Shown in pieces: positions 40,870 through 49,571 of a stretch of 64,000 bases of DNA. The stretch covers positions 1,736,001 to 1,800,000 of the forward strand of contig BQOK01000001.1 of the NCBI GenBank assembly GCA_022835495.1, in the 5' to 3' direction. Numbering within the stretch: position 1 is the stretch's first letter; each line of letters opens with the position of its first letter. The notes beneath the pieces were generated by a model. That model saw nothing but the letters and a program-made list of their open reading frames with translations, had not been told where the DNA came from and searched no databases. Both the position numbers and the translations under genes were made by a program. The DNA comes from Oscillospiraceae bacterium. Lineage in GTDB: Bacteria > Bacillota > Clostridia > Oscillospirales > Ruminococcaceae.

Positions 40870-41376
40870 ATGAATCAAAAAATGTGGATCGCGCTGGCAG
40901 TGGGGTGTATCGTGCTTCTGGCGATCCTGCTCACGGTGCTGCGGGCGTTGTGGATTGCAAAGAAGGATCGGGAAAAGCGCCCGTTCGACAAGCCGGATTT
41001 TACGAATTACGCCGGGTTCAAGGTCACAAGCCTGCCGGGCGACGAGATCGTGCGGCTGGAAAGCGTGTATCTGATCGGGCGCAAAGTGGCGCAGTTGGAA
41101 TTTGTGATTGACCCTGAATGGAAGGCCATTCTGCGCATTGCCCGCAAGGGCGTGCCGCTGCGGCTGGAGGAGTTTCAGCAGAATTACGAGCAGCGCACCG
41201 TGACCTATGAAGACGGTGTGCGGGTGGTGGTGCAGCAAAACCCGGGCGGGGAAGCGCTGATGACCTGGACAAAGGACGAGTTTGACTACTCGCTCTATTT
41301 TGAGCGCACCCAGATGGGCCTTGTGGGCGGCATGCTGGACGACTTTGTGCGGGAAACCGAGGCGGTGGAGAGCTGA
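40870..41376 (+). CDS. Membrane-anchored protein of unknown function
   Basis: 168 residues from the ATG at 40870 with GGGAGGG upstream. One N-terminal membrane segment (WIALAVGCIVLLAILLTVLR) is followed by an outside domain with beta-strand character that ends ALMTWTKDEFDYSLYFERTQ, recalling DUF4367-type or anti-sigma-linked domains, though weakly. It lies opposite to and between sigG and sigE, a position that suggests but does not prove a sporulation role. Confidence 0.65.
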   Translation: MNQKMWIALAVGCIVLLAILLTVLRALWIAKKDREKRPFDKPDFTNYAGFKVTSLPGDEIVRLESVYLIGRKVAQLEFVIDPEWKAILRIARKGVPLRLEEFQQNYEQRTVTYEDGVRVVVQQNPGGEALMTWTKDEFDYSLYFERTQMGLVGGMLDDFVRETEAVES

Positions 41377-41377
41377 A

Positions 41378-41429
41378 CTGAAAGAAGTGCGCGCGGCGGA
41401 AGAATTTCCGCCGCGCGCACTTCTTTCAG
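41378..41429. terminator. Long bidirectional terminator
   Basis: A perfect 24-bp stem (41378-41401 with 41406-41429) with a 4-nt loop, placed exactly between the convergent gene at 40870 and sigE. It lacks long T-runs but ends in TTCTTTCAG on both strands. Confidence 0.7.
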
Positions 41430-41438
41430 AACCAACAT

Positions 41439-42158
41439 TCATGCCATTTTTTCCAAATCCCGCCGCAGCCGCTGAATGATGCGCTTTTCCAGCCGGGAGA
41501 TGTAGCTTTGTGAGATGCCGATGAAGTCGGCCACTTCTTTTTGCGTATGTTCCACCCCGTCCGCCAGGCCAAACCGCATCTGCATGATCTGCTTTTCCCG
41601 GGGGCCAAGCCGGTCTACAGCCTGGCGGAGCATGTCTTTTTCAGCGTCCTGTTCCAGCTGTGCACCGATCTGGTTCTGGTCGCTGCCCAGCACGTCCGAG
41701 AGCAGGAGCTCATTGCCGTCGCCGTCCGTGTTCAAGGGCTCGTCGATGCTGGTTTCCTGGCGGCGGTTGCTGCTTTTGCGCAGATACATCAGAATCTCGT
41801 TTTCGATGCAGCGGCTGGCATAGGTGGCAAGCTTGATGTTTTTGGAGGGGGCGAAGGTGTTCACCGCCTTGATCAGGCCAATGGTGCCGATGGAGATGAT
41901 ATCCTCTACCGGGATGCCGCTGCTCTCGAACTTGCGGGCAATGTAGACCACCAGGCGCAGGTTATGGGTGATCAGGATATCGCGGCAGCTCTGCCTGCCC
42001 TCTTCCAGCCCTTGGAACACGAGCTTTTCTTCGGCCGGGGTAAGGGGCGGGGGCAGGGTGTCGGGCCCGTTGATATAATAGGCGGCACCGGGCATGCGCA
42101 GCCGCGCAAGGGCGCCCCTTGCCAGCAGCCGCAGCCGGGTCAACCATCCTTTGTACAT
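41439..42158 (-). CDS. sigE: RNA polymerase sporulation sigma factor SigE (pro-sigma-E)
   Basis: 239 residues. An N-terminal pro-sequence of about 27 residues ([18 protein letters not shown]) is followed by [20 protein letters not shown], the start of mature SigE. Region 2 ([20 protein letters not shown], then [20 protein letters not shown]) and region 4 HTH ([20 protein letters not shown]) are canonical. It directs early mother-cell transcription. It overlaps spoIIGA by 19 bp. Confidence 0.97.
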   Translation of the reverse strand: MYKGWLTRLRLLARGALARLRMPGAAYYINGPDTLPPPLTPAEEKLVFQGLEEGRQSCRDILITHNLRLVVYIARKFESSGIPVEDIISIGTIGLIKAVNTFAPSKNIKLATYASRCIENEILMYLRKSSNRRQETSIDEPLNTDGDGNELLLSDVLGSDQNQIGAQLEQDAEKDMLRQAVDRLGPREKQIMQMRFGLADGVEHTQKEVADFIGISQSYISRLEKRIIQRLRRDLEKMA

Positions 42159-43051
42159 GTCGATTTCCTCCTTTTTGTTTCGCTGTGTAAAAATTCGCTG
42201 CCAAACAGTGCCTGGAACTGCCCGTCCCGCAGAGATTGGTCGGTAAACACCACGGTAGCCCCGTCGCCCCCATAGGCGCCCCGCCCGCCGCGCAGCGCGG
42301 CGCTGGCCGCGATGAACCCCGGCAGGGCGCGCTGGCCCGCGGCGCTTTTACAGGGCACGAGCCGCAGCCGGTAGCCGGCGGGCGGCAGGGGGCTGCCGCC
42401 CGCAAAATATTCCCGCAAAAAGTCGTTCAGTTCGGCGGGCAGCTGATTTTTGGCCCCGGGCCAGCTCACCAGCAGCGCCTGGCAGCCGCTGAGAGGGTCC
42501 TGTAAAAAGAAGCCGGTGTCGTAAAAAGCCTGAAGCTCCACCGGGGGGGCGCCGGCCAGCGCGAATTGCAGCCGCCAGAGATTTTCCGGGCCGGGCCGGC
42601 CAAACAGCGCCAGCAGCAGCCGGATCAGAAGATACATGCACAGCACAGCCAGCAGCAGCACCACGGGGGAAAGGTTGATATATACGCTGAAATTGTTCAC
42701 CTGCATGCCGGAAAAACCGCCCCGGTAGACGGCCAGCAGCACCAGCCCGGCAAGGCCCAGGTTTAATATGAAAAACCAGACGCATGCCCGCAGAAAAGGC
42801 CGCCAGCCCTTGAAGCCAAAGGCAATGAGCACAATAGCGGCGGCCGTGGCAAGCTTGTAGGCCGCGCCCAGCCAGCCCGGAAGCTCGGGGGCCAGCAGAA
42901 TCAGGGTGGAAAGGGCGCTTGCCGCCGCCCCGGCCAGAGCCCTGCCTGCACCGAGATCCGCCCCGGCAAGGCGCGCGGCGGCCCGCAGCAGAAAATAGCC
43001 GATGAGAAAGTTTACCAGCAGGAGAATGTCCAGATACACCACGGTCTTCAA
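42140..43051 (-). CDS. spoIIGA: Sigma-E processing aspartyl peptidase SpoIIGA
   Basis: 303 residues: about five N-terminal membrane segments beginning [20 protein letters not shown], then a C-terminal aspartyl protease-like domain with the catalytic motif [15 protein letters not shown]. It cleaves the pro-sequence of SigE, encoded next with a 19-bp overlap, after a forespore signal. Divergence outside these motifs is normal for the family. Confidence 0.93.
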   Translation of the reverse strand: MKTVVYLDILLLVNFLIGYFLLRAAARLAGADLGAGRALAGAAASALSTLILLAPELPGWLGAAYKLATAAAIVLIAFGFKGWRPFLRACVWFFILNLGLAGLVLLAVYRGGFSGMQVNNFSVYINLSPVVLLLAVLCMYLLIRLLLALFGRPGPENLWRLQFALAGAPPVELQAFYDTGFFLQDPLSGCQALLVSWPGAKNQLPAELNDFLREYFAGGSPLPPAGYRLRLVPCKSAAGQRALPGFIAASAALRGGRGAYGGDGATVVFTDQSLRDGQFQALFGSEFLHSETKRRKSTCTKDG

Positions 43052-43139
43052 AGCGCAGCACCTCCACCGGAGCCTTGTGAAGCCCCGTCCGCTTTTCAGT
43101 GTAGCGCGTTTTTTCGGAAAAGCCTGTCAAAAAAGAAAG

Positions 43140-43164
43140 GGCCCGGGAGAAACTCTCCCGGGCC
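43140..43164 (-). terminator. Terminator of the HAD gene
   Basis: A perfect 11-bp GC-rich stem (43140-43150 with 43154-43164, loop AAC on the plus strand). Leftward it is followed by CTTTCTTTTTTGAC. Confidence 0.8.
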
Positions 43165-43175
43165 GGCGGCGCCGC

Positions 43176-43802
43176 TCACCACAATAAATGTTCTTTAATG
43201 GGAATTCCACAGGCGTTGAGCGCCCGGATAAACGCGGGGCCGCCTTTGTAATGGATGCCCGTAATGCCAAGCTCGTAAGCGGCGTTGGCGTTCAGCTTGT
43301 TGTCGTCCACAAAAATCGTTTCGGTGCGGTCCAGCAGATACTTTGTGATCAGCAGTTCATAAATACGGGCGTCCGGCTTGTTGGTGCCCGCCTCGCAGGA
43401 GGCGACGCCCCCCTCGAACAGGGGCCAGAAGTCCCGCTTTTTAAGCTCTTCCAGGGTATCCTGCGCAATGTTGGACAGATAGTAGATCGAAAAGCCCATT
43501 TTTTTGAGCCGCTTTATGATCTCCACGGTTTTGCGGCGGGTCTTCAAAGTGCGCATCCAGTCGTCCAGCACACTTTGAACCTCGAACAGGCAGCCGGCCT
43601 CCCTCGCCTTTTCCAGCATAACGGCGTTCGCCTCGGCCCGGGTGATCTCGCCCGCATCCAGCTGCCGCCACTCCTTGCTGCCGAATACGATCTCGTGGAC
43701 CTTGCTCTCGACCGCTTCGTCAAAAAAGCGCTCCAACAAAAAGGTGTGCGGGTCGTAATCCACCACCACGCCCCCGAGATCAAACACGATGTTCCTATAC
43801 AT
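43176..43802 (-). CDS. HAD-superfamily hydrolase
   Basis: 208 residues from the ATG at 43802 with AAGGAG upstream. HAD motif I is IVFDLGGVVVDYD, motif II IYYLSNIA, motif III a Lys in EAGTNKPDARIYELL and motif IV IFVDDNKLN. The cap is helical (C1). It resembles YihX-type alpha-D-glucose-1-phosphatases or similar sugar-phosphate phosphatases; substrate not decidable. Single-gene unit. Confidence 0.9.
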   Translation of the reverse strand: MYRNIVFDLGGVVVDYDPHTFLLERFFDEAVESKVHEIVFGSKEWRQLDAGEITRAEANAVMLEKAREAGCLFEVQSVLDDWMRTLKTRRKTVEIIKRLKKMGFSIYYLSNIAQDTLEELKKRDFWPLFEGGVASCEAGTNKPDARIYELLITKYLLDRTETIFVDDNKLNANAAYELGITGIHYKGGPAFIRALNACGIPIKEHLLW

Positions 43803-43954
43803 ACCGCGATTCTCCTTATGGACAACCAATTTTTCATTTATTATACACTATTTCGTGCTAAGATACAAAATCCGGCATATCATTTTACAAAGTTTTGAAA
43901 TTTTAGGGGGCTGTAAAGCGTAATAATTTATAGCGCCCAGAGGGGGAGAGGGGC

Positions 43955-44239
43955 TTGACACTGTCTGAGCTTTGTAAAAAGGATGTAGTTCAGGTGGAAC
44001 AGGGGGCGAACCTGGGCCGCGCAGACGATCTGCGCTTCAACACCCAGACCGCCCAGATCGAGGGTCTGGTGCTTTTGGGGCGGCCCAAGCTGTTTGGGTT
44101 TCTGGGCCGGCAGGAGGATGTGTTTATCCCCTGGGCGGAGATCGACACGGTGGGGGCGGACGTGATTTTGGTCCACACGCCGCTGCCGGCCGAGGCTCCC
44201 CGAAGAAAACCAAGTTTTCTCAGCGGGCTGTTTTCCTGA
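43955..44239 (+). CDS. ylmC: YlmC/YmxH family sporulation protein (PRC-barrel)
   Basis: 94 residues from a TTG at 43955 behind GGGGGAGAGGGG. The PRC-barrel pattern is visible (LSELCKKDVVQVEQGANLGR, then DDLRFNTQTAQIEGLVL, then FIPWAEIDTVGADVILV). YlmC/YmxH proteins are small, conserved in spore formers, and without a defined role. The last 20 residues are basic and hydrophobic. Confidence 0.85.
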   Translation: MTLSELCKKDVVQVEQGANLGRADDLRFNTQTAQIEGLVLLGRPKLFGFLGRQEDVFIPWAEIDTVGADVILVHTPLPAEAPRRKPSFLSGLFS

Positions 44240-44367
44240 AAAACAGTGATATAATGGGCCCTGGCGGCCCGGCCAAAGCGGCCGGGCCGCCAGGTGCGGC
44301 GCAGCTGCCTTTGCGGCGGCGCCCCCCGATGGCAGGCTGAAACCGATTGTTCCAGGAGGGAAAAACT

Positions 44368-46260
44368 TTGCAAACGTTAAAAGAGAGGGCGGCCTGGCGG
44401 CAAAAGCTCGCCTGGCTGACCTGGATATGGGGGCCGCTCACGGCCACGATCACGCTGCTGTGCACCGAGTGGATCCACCGCGGTTCGCTGGGCGCGGGCT
44501 TTTGGAAGGATAACTTTTTGGCGCACTTAAACAGTTATCTGCTCACCTGGCTGTTCTTTTTGTTCCTTTATCTGCTGGCGGCGGGGCTTACCCGGCTGCC
44601 CTGCGTGGGGGTGCTTGTGACCGGGCTTGCGGGCTGCGTGCCTGCCACGATAACTTATTATAAGCTGAAAATGCGCGGCGAGCCGTTCTTTCCCTGGGAT
44701 TTTTCCCAGTGGGGGGAGGCCACCCAGGTGGTGGGCAAGGCGGGCCTGGAGCTGCAGACCTCCATGTGGGTGAGCGCGCTGATCTTTGCGGCCCTGTTTG
44801 CGGCTGCGTGCCTGACCCGCCTGAAAAAATGGCCGCTGCGGCAAAAGCTTTTGGGGCTGGCAGTTCCGCTGGCGGGGGCCGCGGGGGTGCTCGCCGTGTT
44901 TTTGAGCCCCACGCTTTCCGCCGCAGCCGGCATTCTGCCGGATATGTGGATGCAAAACCGCTATTACCGCAATTACGGCGTGGTGGCGGGATTTGTGACC
45001 AATGTTCAGAATTTGAAGGTGGACAAGCCTGAGGGCTATGGCAAAGAAGCCGTGACAGAACTGGCCCGGCAGGCCCGGCAGCAGAACCTTGCGCCGGCCT
45101 TCAGCGGGAGCTACAAGGCGGCAGGGCAGAGCGGGGTAAAACAGCCCAACATTATTTTTATCATGGACGAGTCCTTTTGGGACGTGGGAGAGCTGGAAAA
45201 CTATGGGGTTGAATTTGACCAGCCGGTGACCCCGAACCTGGACCGCCTGCGCCAAACGGCGGCCTATGGCAAGGCCTATACACCCAGCTTTGGCGGAGGC
45301 ACCTGCGATGTGGAGTTTGAAGCGCTGACCGGCTTTTCCACCGAGTTTTTGCCCACGGGCAGCAAGCCCTTCCAGCAACATGTGACAAAGCCCATGTTCT
45401 CGATCGCTTCTTATTTGAAAGAACAGGGGTACGCCACCCAGGCCATCCACGGGTATTATGCCAAGTTCTGGAGCCGCAATACAGCTTACCCCTACCTGGG
45501 CATTGACGAGTTTATTGCGCTGGAGGACTTTGTGAACCCCGAAAAAAAGCGCGGAGTGGATTGGTCGGGAGGGCTTGTGAGCGATGCGGAAATGGGGCGC
45601 AGGGTGATTGAGGAATGGGAAAACCGGGACCCGGAAAAACCGCTCTTCATGCATGTGGTCACCATGCAGAACCACACCACCTACAACGAAAAGAATTACC
45701 CGGAAGAGGAGCTTGTGGGCATTCAAAGCGCCCCGGCCGGTATCAGCGGGCATACGCTGGGCGCCCTGCGGGACTTTGCCACCGGCGTGCGGGAGGCCGA
45801 CGCCATGCTGGGCGCTCTGACCGATTATTTCAGCGGCGTGGAGGAGCCCACAATCCTGGTGTTCTGGGGCGACCACTATAACCCCATCGGCAGCGGGTAC
45901 GAGGTGTATACCGCCACCGGCTATGCCTCGGGCGCCGACAGCGAGAGCCCCGAGCTGCACCAGATGCCGCTTTTGATCTGGAGCAATTACTGGGAGGGGC
46001 AGGTGGATCTGGGCACCGTGGCGGCCTACGAGATCAGCCCGGTGATGATGGAGCTTTATGACCTGGAGATGCCGGTGATGTTCAGGCACCTGGCCAACCA
46101 GCTTTCTTCTTACCGCAGCCGCACCCGGGGCGTTACCGTGCAGCCGGACGGCACGGTGGAACAGGGGGAGCTCACCGAGGCCCAGCAGGAATGGTTTAAC
46201 GCCCACTGGATGCTGCAATACGACCTGATGTTTGGGCAGGAATACGCGCTGCTGGAATGA
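44368..46260 (+). CDS. LTA synthase family sulfatase-fold transferase
   Basis: 630 residues from a TTG at 44368 (AGGAGGG upstream). About five membrane segments occupy the first 200 residues, then an outside sulfatase domain: NIIFIMDESFWDVGELENYG, GGGTCDVEFEALTGFSTEFL (with the candidate catalytic Thr), MHVVTMQNHTTYNEKNYPEE and FWGDHYNP. This family transfers glycerol-phosphate to lipid anchors or modifies other envelope glycans. It lacks a clear lipoteichoic-acid gene neighbourhood, so the substrate is open. Confidence 0.87.
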   Translation: MQTLKERAAWRQKLAWLTWIWGPLTATITLLCTEWIHRGSLGAGFWKDNFLAHLNSYLLTWLFFLFLYLLAAGLTRLPCVGVLVTGLAGCVPATITYYKLKMRGEPFFPWDFSQWGEATQVVGKAGLELQTSMWVSALIFAALFAAACLTRLKKWPLRQKLLGLAVPLAGAAGVLAVFLSPTLSAAAGILPDMWMQNRYYRNYGVVAGFVTNVQNLKVDKPEGYGKEAVTELARQARQQNLAPAFSGSYKAAGQSGVKQPNIIFIMDESFWDVGELENYGVEFDQPVTPNLDRLRQTAAYGKAYTPSFGGGTCDVEFEALTGFSTEFLPTGSKPFQQHVTKPMFSIASYLKEQGYATQAIHGYYAKFWSRNTAYPYLGIDEFIALEDFVNPEKKRGVDWSGGLVSDAEMGRRVIEEWENRDPEKPLFMHVVTMQNHTTYNEKNYPEEELVGIQSAPAGISGHTLGALRDFATGVREADAMLGALTDYFSGVEEPTILVFWGDHYNPIGSGYEVYTATGYASGADSESPELHQMPLLIWSNYWEGQVDLGTVAAYEISPVMMELYDLEMPVMFRHLANQLSSYRSRTRGVTVQPDGTVEQGELTEAQQEWFNAHWMLQYDLMFGQEYALLE

Positions 46261-46295
46261 GAAGCAGAAAAACGGCAAAAATTTCAAAATGGCGC

Positions 46296-46324
46296 TTGTA
46301 ATGGGCCGCCGCTTGTGATATACT
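46296..46324 (+). promoter_or_regulatory. Promoter of rpsB-tsf
   Basis: -35 TTGTAA (46296-46301) and -10 TATACT (46319-46324), 17 bp apart, leaving a leader of about 95 nt before rpsB. Confidence 0.75.
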
Positions 46325-46428
46325 ATATCGGCAATACGCACGCATTGCTTTGTTCCCCTGTGCCCGCAAGGGTGGGCGAACATGCAGGCAATGCGGAGGT
46401 CAAAAACAAAATATTGGAGGATTTTACA

Positions 46429-47166
46429 ATGGCAGTCGTATCTATGAAACAGCTCCTGGAAGCCGGCGTGCACTTTGGTCACCAGACCCGCCGCTGGAAC
46501 CCCAAAATGGCGAAGTACATCTTCACCGAGCGCAACGGCATCTACATCATCGACCTGCAGAAGACCGTGAAAAAGCTGGACGAAGCCTATAACTTCGTGC
46601 GCGAAGTTTCGGCCGACGGCGGCGAGATCCTGTTCGTGGGCACCAAAAAGCAGGCCCAGGAGTCCATCCGCGACGAGGCGACCCGCTGCGGCATGCACTA
46701 TGTGAACGCCCGCTGGCTGGGCGGCATGCTCACCAACTTCCGCACCATCCGCAAGCGCATCGACCGCCTGGAGCAGCTGCGCAAGATGAGCGAGGACGGC
46801 ACCTTTGAGCTGCTGCCCAAAAAGGAAGTTGCCAAGCTGCAGCTCGAGATTGAGAAGCTGGAGAAATTTCTGGGCGGCGTAAAAGAGATGCACGGCCTGC
46901 CCAAGGCTATGTTTATTGTGGACCCCCACAAGGAGCGCATTGCCGTGTCCGAGGCCCGCAAGCTGAACATCCCCATCGTGGCCATTGTGGACACCAACTG
47001 CAACCCCGACGAGATCGACTACGTCATCCCCGGCAACGACGACGCCATCCGCGCCGTTAAGCTGATCGCCGGCGCTATGGCCGACGCCGTTCTGGAAGGC
47101 CGCCAGGGCCAGCAGGACGCTCCCGCCGCCGAGGCGGCTGTGGAAGCCGAGGCCGCCGAGGCCTGA
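46429..47166 (+). CDS. rpsB: Ribosomal protein uS2
   Basis: 245 residues from the ATG at 46429 behind TTGGAGG. Typical S2 sequence: [39 protein letters not shown] and [20 protein letters not shown]. The alanine/glutamate-rich C-terminal tail is ordinary for GC-rich Firmicutes. It forms an operon with tsf. Confidence 0.98.
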   Translation: MAVVSMKQLLEAGVHFGHQTRRWNPKMAKYIFTERNGIYIIDLQKTVKKLDEAYNFVREVSADGGEILFVGTKKQAQESIRDEATRCGMHYVNARWLGGMLTNFRTIRKRIDRLEQLRKMSEDGTFELLPKKEVAKLQLEIEKLEKFLGGVKEMHGLPKAMFIVDPHKERIAVSEARKLNIPIVAIVDTNCNPDEIDYVIPGNDDAIRAVKLIAGAMADAVLEGRQGQQDAPAAEAAVEAEAAEA

Positions 47167-47206
47167 GCAACCCATTGAAGGACGTAAACGAAAGGGGAAA
47201 CTAAAA

Positions 47207-48121
47207 ATGGCATTTACCGCACAAGACGTAAAAAACCTGCGTGAGCAGACCGGCTGCGGCATGATGGACTGCAAAAAAGCGCTGACCGAGTCTGACGGCA
47301 ACTTTGACAAGGCTGTGGAGTATCTGCGCGAAAAAGGCCTGGCCGCCGCCCAGAAAAAGGCCAGCCGTGTGGCTGCCGAGGGCATGGTGTACGCCGCTGT
47401 GATCGGCGAGGTGGGCGTTGCACTGGAAGTGAACGCCGAGACCGACTTTGTTGCCAAGAACGAGCTGTTCCAGAATTTTGTAAAAGACGTGGCCGCCGTT
47501 GTGGCTGCCCAGAACCCTGCCGATGTGGACGCCCTGCTGGCCTGCCAGATGGGTGATTCCACTGTGGAGGCCTCGCTGAAGGACAAGATCCTGGTGATCG
47601 GCGAGAACATCAAGATCCGGCGCTTCGAGCGCTACGAGGGCACCTGCGCCGCTTACATCCACGCGGGCGGCACCCACGCTGTGCTGGTGGCCTTTAACAC
47701 CAGCAGCGAGATCGCCGCGAAGCCCGAATTTGCCGCCTATGGCAAGGACGTGGCCATGCAGATCGCCGCTGCGAACCCCGGTTATGTGCGCGAGAGCGAA
47801 GTTCCCGCCGCTGTGATCGAAAAGGAGAAGGAGATCCTTCTGGCCCAGATCGCCAACGACCCCAAGAACGCAAACAAGCCCGACGCGATCAAAGAGAAGA
47901 TGGTGCTGGGCCGCGTTGGCAAGTTCTATAAAGAGAACTGCCTGGTGGATCAGGAGTTTGTGAAGGACCCCGAGCTCACCGTGGCAAAGTACACCGACAA
48001 GGTGGCCAAGGAGCTGGGCGGCAGCATTGAGATCGCAAAGTTCGTGCGCTACGAAAAGGGCGAGGGCCTGGAGAAGCGCTGTGATGATTTTGCGGCCGAA
48101 GTTGCCAGCATGATGAAATAA
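47207..48121 (+). CDS. tsf: Translation elongation factor Ts
   Basis: 304 residues. N-terminal UBA-like domain (VKNLREQTGCGMMDCKKALT) and core (NAETDFVAKNELFQNFVKDV) match EF-Ts, which exchanges GDP for GTP on EF-Tu. It lies 40 bp after rpsB with its own AAAGGGG site and ends in the terminator at 48133. Confidence 0.98.
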   Translation: MAFTAQDVKNLREQTGCGMMDCKKALTESDGNFDKAVEYLREKGLAAAQKKASRVAAEGMVYAAVIGEVGVALEVNAETDFVAKNELFQNFVKDVAAVVAAQNPADVDALLACQMGDSTVEASLKDKILVIGENIKIRRFERYEGTCAAYIHAGGTHAVLVAFNTSSEIAAKPEFAAYGKDVAMQIAAANPGYVRESEVPAAVIEKEKEILLAQIANDPKNANKPDAIKEKMVLGRVGKFYKENCLVDQEFVKDPELTVAKYTDKVAKELGGSIEIAKFVRYEKGEGLEKRCDDFAAEVASMMK

Positions 48122-48132
48122 TATCTGCAAGG

Positions 48133-48157
48133 AAAGGCCGCCGGAAAGGCGGCCTTT
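48133..48157 (+). terminator. Terminator of rpsB-tsf
   Basis: A 10-bp stem AAAGGCCGCC/GGCGGCCTTT (48133-48142 with 48148-48157), then TTCTTTTC. Confidence 0.85.
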
Positions 48158-48247
48158 TTCTTTTCGAGAATAGGCTTGCATTTTGCAAAGCTTTGTGGTA
48201 CACTTTAATGCGATAAAATAAGAAAGTAAAGCATAGCGAGGTGTATA

Positions 48248-48550
48248 ATGGCTGACAAGAACCATTTGAAAAACCCGGCGACCAACGCCCTGTTTGAGGC
48301 GATCCTTTCTTTGAATGATATGGACGAGTGCTATAGCTTTTTTGAGGATCTGTGCACCATGAAGGAGCTGGCCGATATGGCGCAGCGCCTGGAGGCGGCC
48401 AAAATGCTGCTGGAAGGAAAAACCTACGAACAGATCGTAAAAAGCGTGGAGATCAGCACCGCCACCATCAGCCGGATCAACCGCTGCATCCAATATGGAA
48501 ACGGCGGTTACGAGCAGGTCATCAAGCGGGTCGAGGGCAAAGAAAACTGA
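48248..48550 (+). CDS. yerC: YerC/YecD family TrpR-related protein
   Basis: 100 residues. The TrpR-like HTH is clear (CTMKELADMAQRLEAAKMLL, then GKTYEQIVKSVEISTATISR, then INRCIQYGNGGY). YerC-type proteins are uncharacterised DNA-binding proteins of Firmicutes, probably regulators. Short promoter-like AT-rich DNA precedes it. Confidence 0.9.
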   Translation: MADKNHLKNPATNALFEAILSLNDMDECYSFFEDLCTMKELADMAQRLEAAKMLLEGKTYEQIVKSVEISTATISRINRCIQYGNGGYEQVIKRVEGKEN

Positions 48551-48553
48551 GAT

Positions 48554-48590
48554 AAAAAGGGCCGGCCGCATACTGCGGCCGGCCCTTTTT
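48554..48590. terminator. Bidirectional terminator between yerC and xpt
   Basis: A perfect 17-bp stem (48554-48570 with 48574-48590) with A5/T5 ends, between convergent genes. Confidence 0.88.
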
Positions 48591-48657
48591 ATTGGAAGGG
48601 GAAAAAGCGCTGCCGGGGCAATTCCAGCTTTGTGCCGTTTGCGGGCTGCGCAGCCGT

Positions 48658-49236
48658 TCATTGGGGCCGAAAACGCAGCCGGCCGTCGTCGGTCATTTCG
48701 TCCACAATGGCAAGGCTCGACACCTTGTAGCCCTGGGCACGCAGGGTATCCCCGCCCTGCTGAAAGCCCTTTTCAATGGCGATGCCGATGCCGCCCACCT
48801 GGGCGCCGGCCTGGGCGCACACGTCCAAAAGGCCGTGCATGGCCTTGCCGACCGCCAAAAAGTCGTCCAGGATCAGCACCTTGTCCTGCGGCCCCAAAAA
48901 CTTTTTGGAAAGGGTGATATCATAGTCTTTTCCATATGTAAAGGAATGCACGGTGGAGGTGAAAACCTCGCCGTCGATGTTTTTGCTTTTTGCTTTTTTT
49001 GCAAACACCACAGGCACGTTAAAATACCGGGCCGTCATGCAGGCGATCGCAATGCCCGACGCCTCGATGGTGAGAATTTTGTTGATGCCGTCGCCTTTAT
49101 AAAGGCGGTAGAATTCCTGGCCGAGCTTGTCCAGCAGATCCACATCCAGCTGGTGGTTCAAAAAGCAGTCCACCTTCAGCACGTTGCCGGGCCGGACCTG
49201 GCCCTCGCTTAAAATACGCTGTTCTAAAAGTTCCAT
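48658..49236 (-). CDS. xpt: Xanthine phosphoribosyltransferase
   Basis: 192 residues. The PRPP-binding loop [17 protein letters not shown] and the N-terminal [20 protein letters not shown] are typical of Xpt, which converts xanthine and PRPP to XMP in purine salvage. I prefer the ATG at 49236 with GGGAG upstream over a GTG at 49248. No purine riboswitch is seen before it, unlike Bacillus xpt. Confidence 0.92.
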   Translation of the reverse strand: MELLEQRILSEGQVRPGNVLKVDCFLNHQLDVDLLDKLGQEFYRLYKGDGINKILTIEASGIAIACMTARYFNVPVVFAKKAKSKNIDGEVFTSTVHSFTYGKDYDITLSKKFLGPQDKVLILDDFLAVGKAMHGLLDVCAQAGAQVGGIGIAIEKGFQQGGDTLRAQGYKVSSLAIVDEMTDDGRLRFRPQ

Positions 49237-49273
49237 GACGCTGCGCACTCCCTGTTTTTAAAATAGTACTACT

Positions 49274-49302
49274 ATTATCGCAAAGTTCGCGCAGCTTTGC
49301 AA
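49274..49302 (-). promoter_or_regulatory. Promoter of xpt
   Basis: Minus strand -35 TTGCAA (49302-49297) and -10 GATAAT (49279-49274), 17 bp apart. The spacer contains a GCAAAG...CTTTGC dyad (49280-49300) that could be an operator. Confidence 0.6.
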
Positions 49303-49462
49303 TGCCCCGGGCGCATTAAAATGGGGGAAACCCTGCAAAAAGATGATAATTCTATAACGAAGTTGGCGCTTTGGGCATAGAAAATAGAAAAACCAGGGCA
49401 GTTTTATGCAATTTACCCACTACAGCGCTTTACAACGGTAAAAAGTATGTAAAAATAGCGAA

Positions 49463-49491
49463 TTGTTTCTTTGCAGGAATGTGTTTATAAT
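49463..49491 (+). promoter_or_regulatory. Promoter of livK
   Basis: -35 TTGTTT (49463-49468) and -10 TATAAT (49486-49491), 17 bp apart, about 80 bp before the start. The stretch 49303-49462 between the xpt and livK promoters holds no gene that I can see. Confidence 0.75.
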
Positions 49492-49571
49492 TTAGAAAAC
49501 GTTCACCAGACTTTGTGCATTACAGGACGACACGAGGCTCAGGGAGATACGTAAAACAGGAGGGAAACGTT

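Noticed and set aside
44527-47613. A 1028-codon open frame on the minus strand across the LTA synthase-like gene, rpsB and tsf
   Set aside because: It is antisense to three clear genes; GC-rich coding DNA leaves the opposite strand open by chance, and the translation has no domain.
49303-49462. Riboswitch before livK
   Set aside because: No known aptamer consensus was recognised; the sequence is AT-rich with only promoter-like elements.
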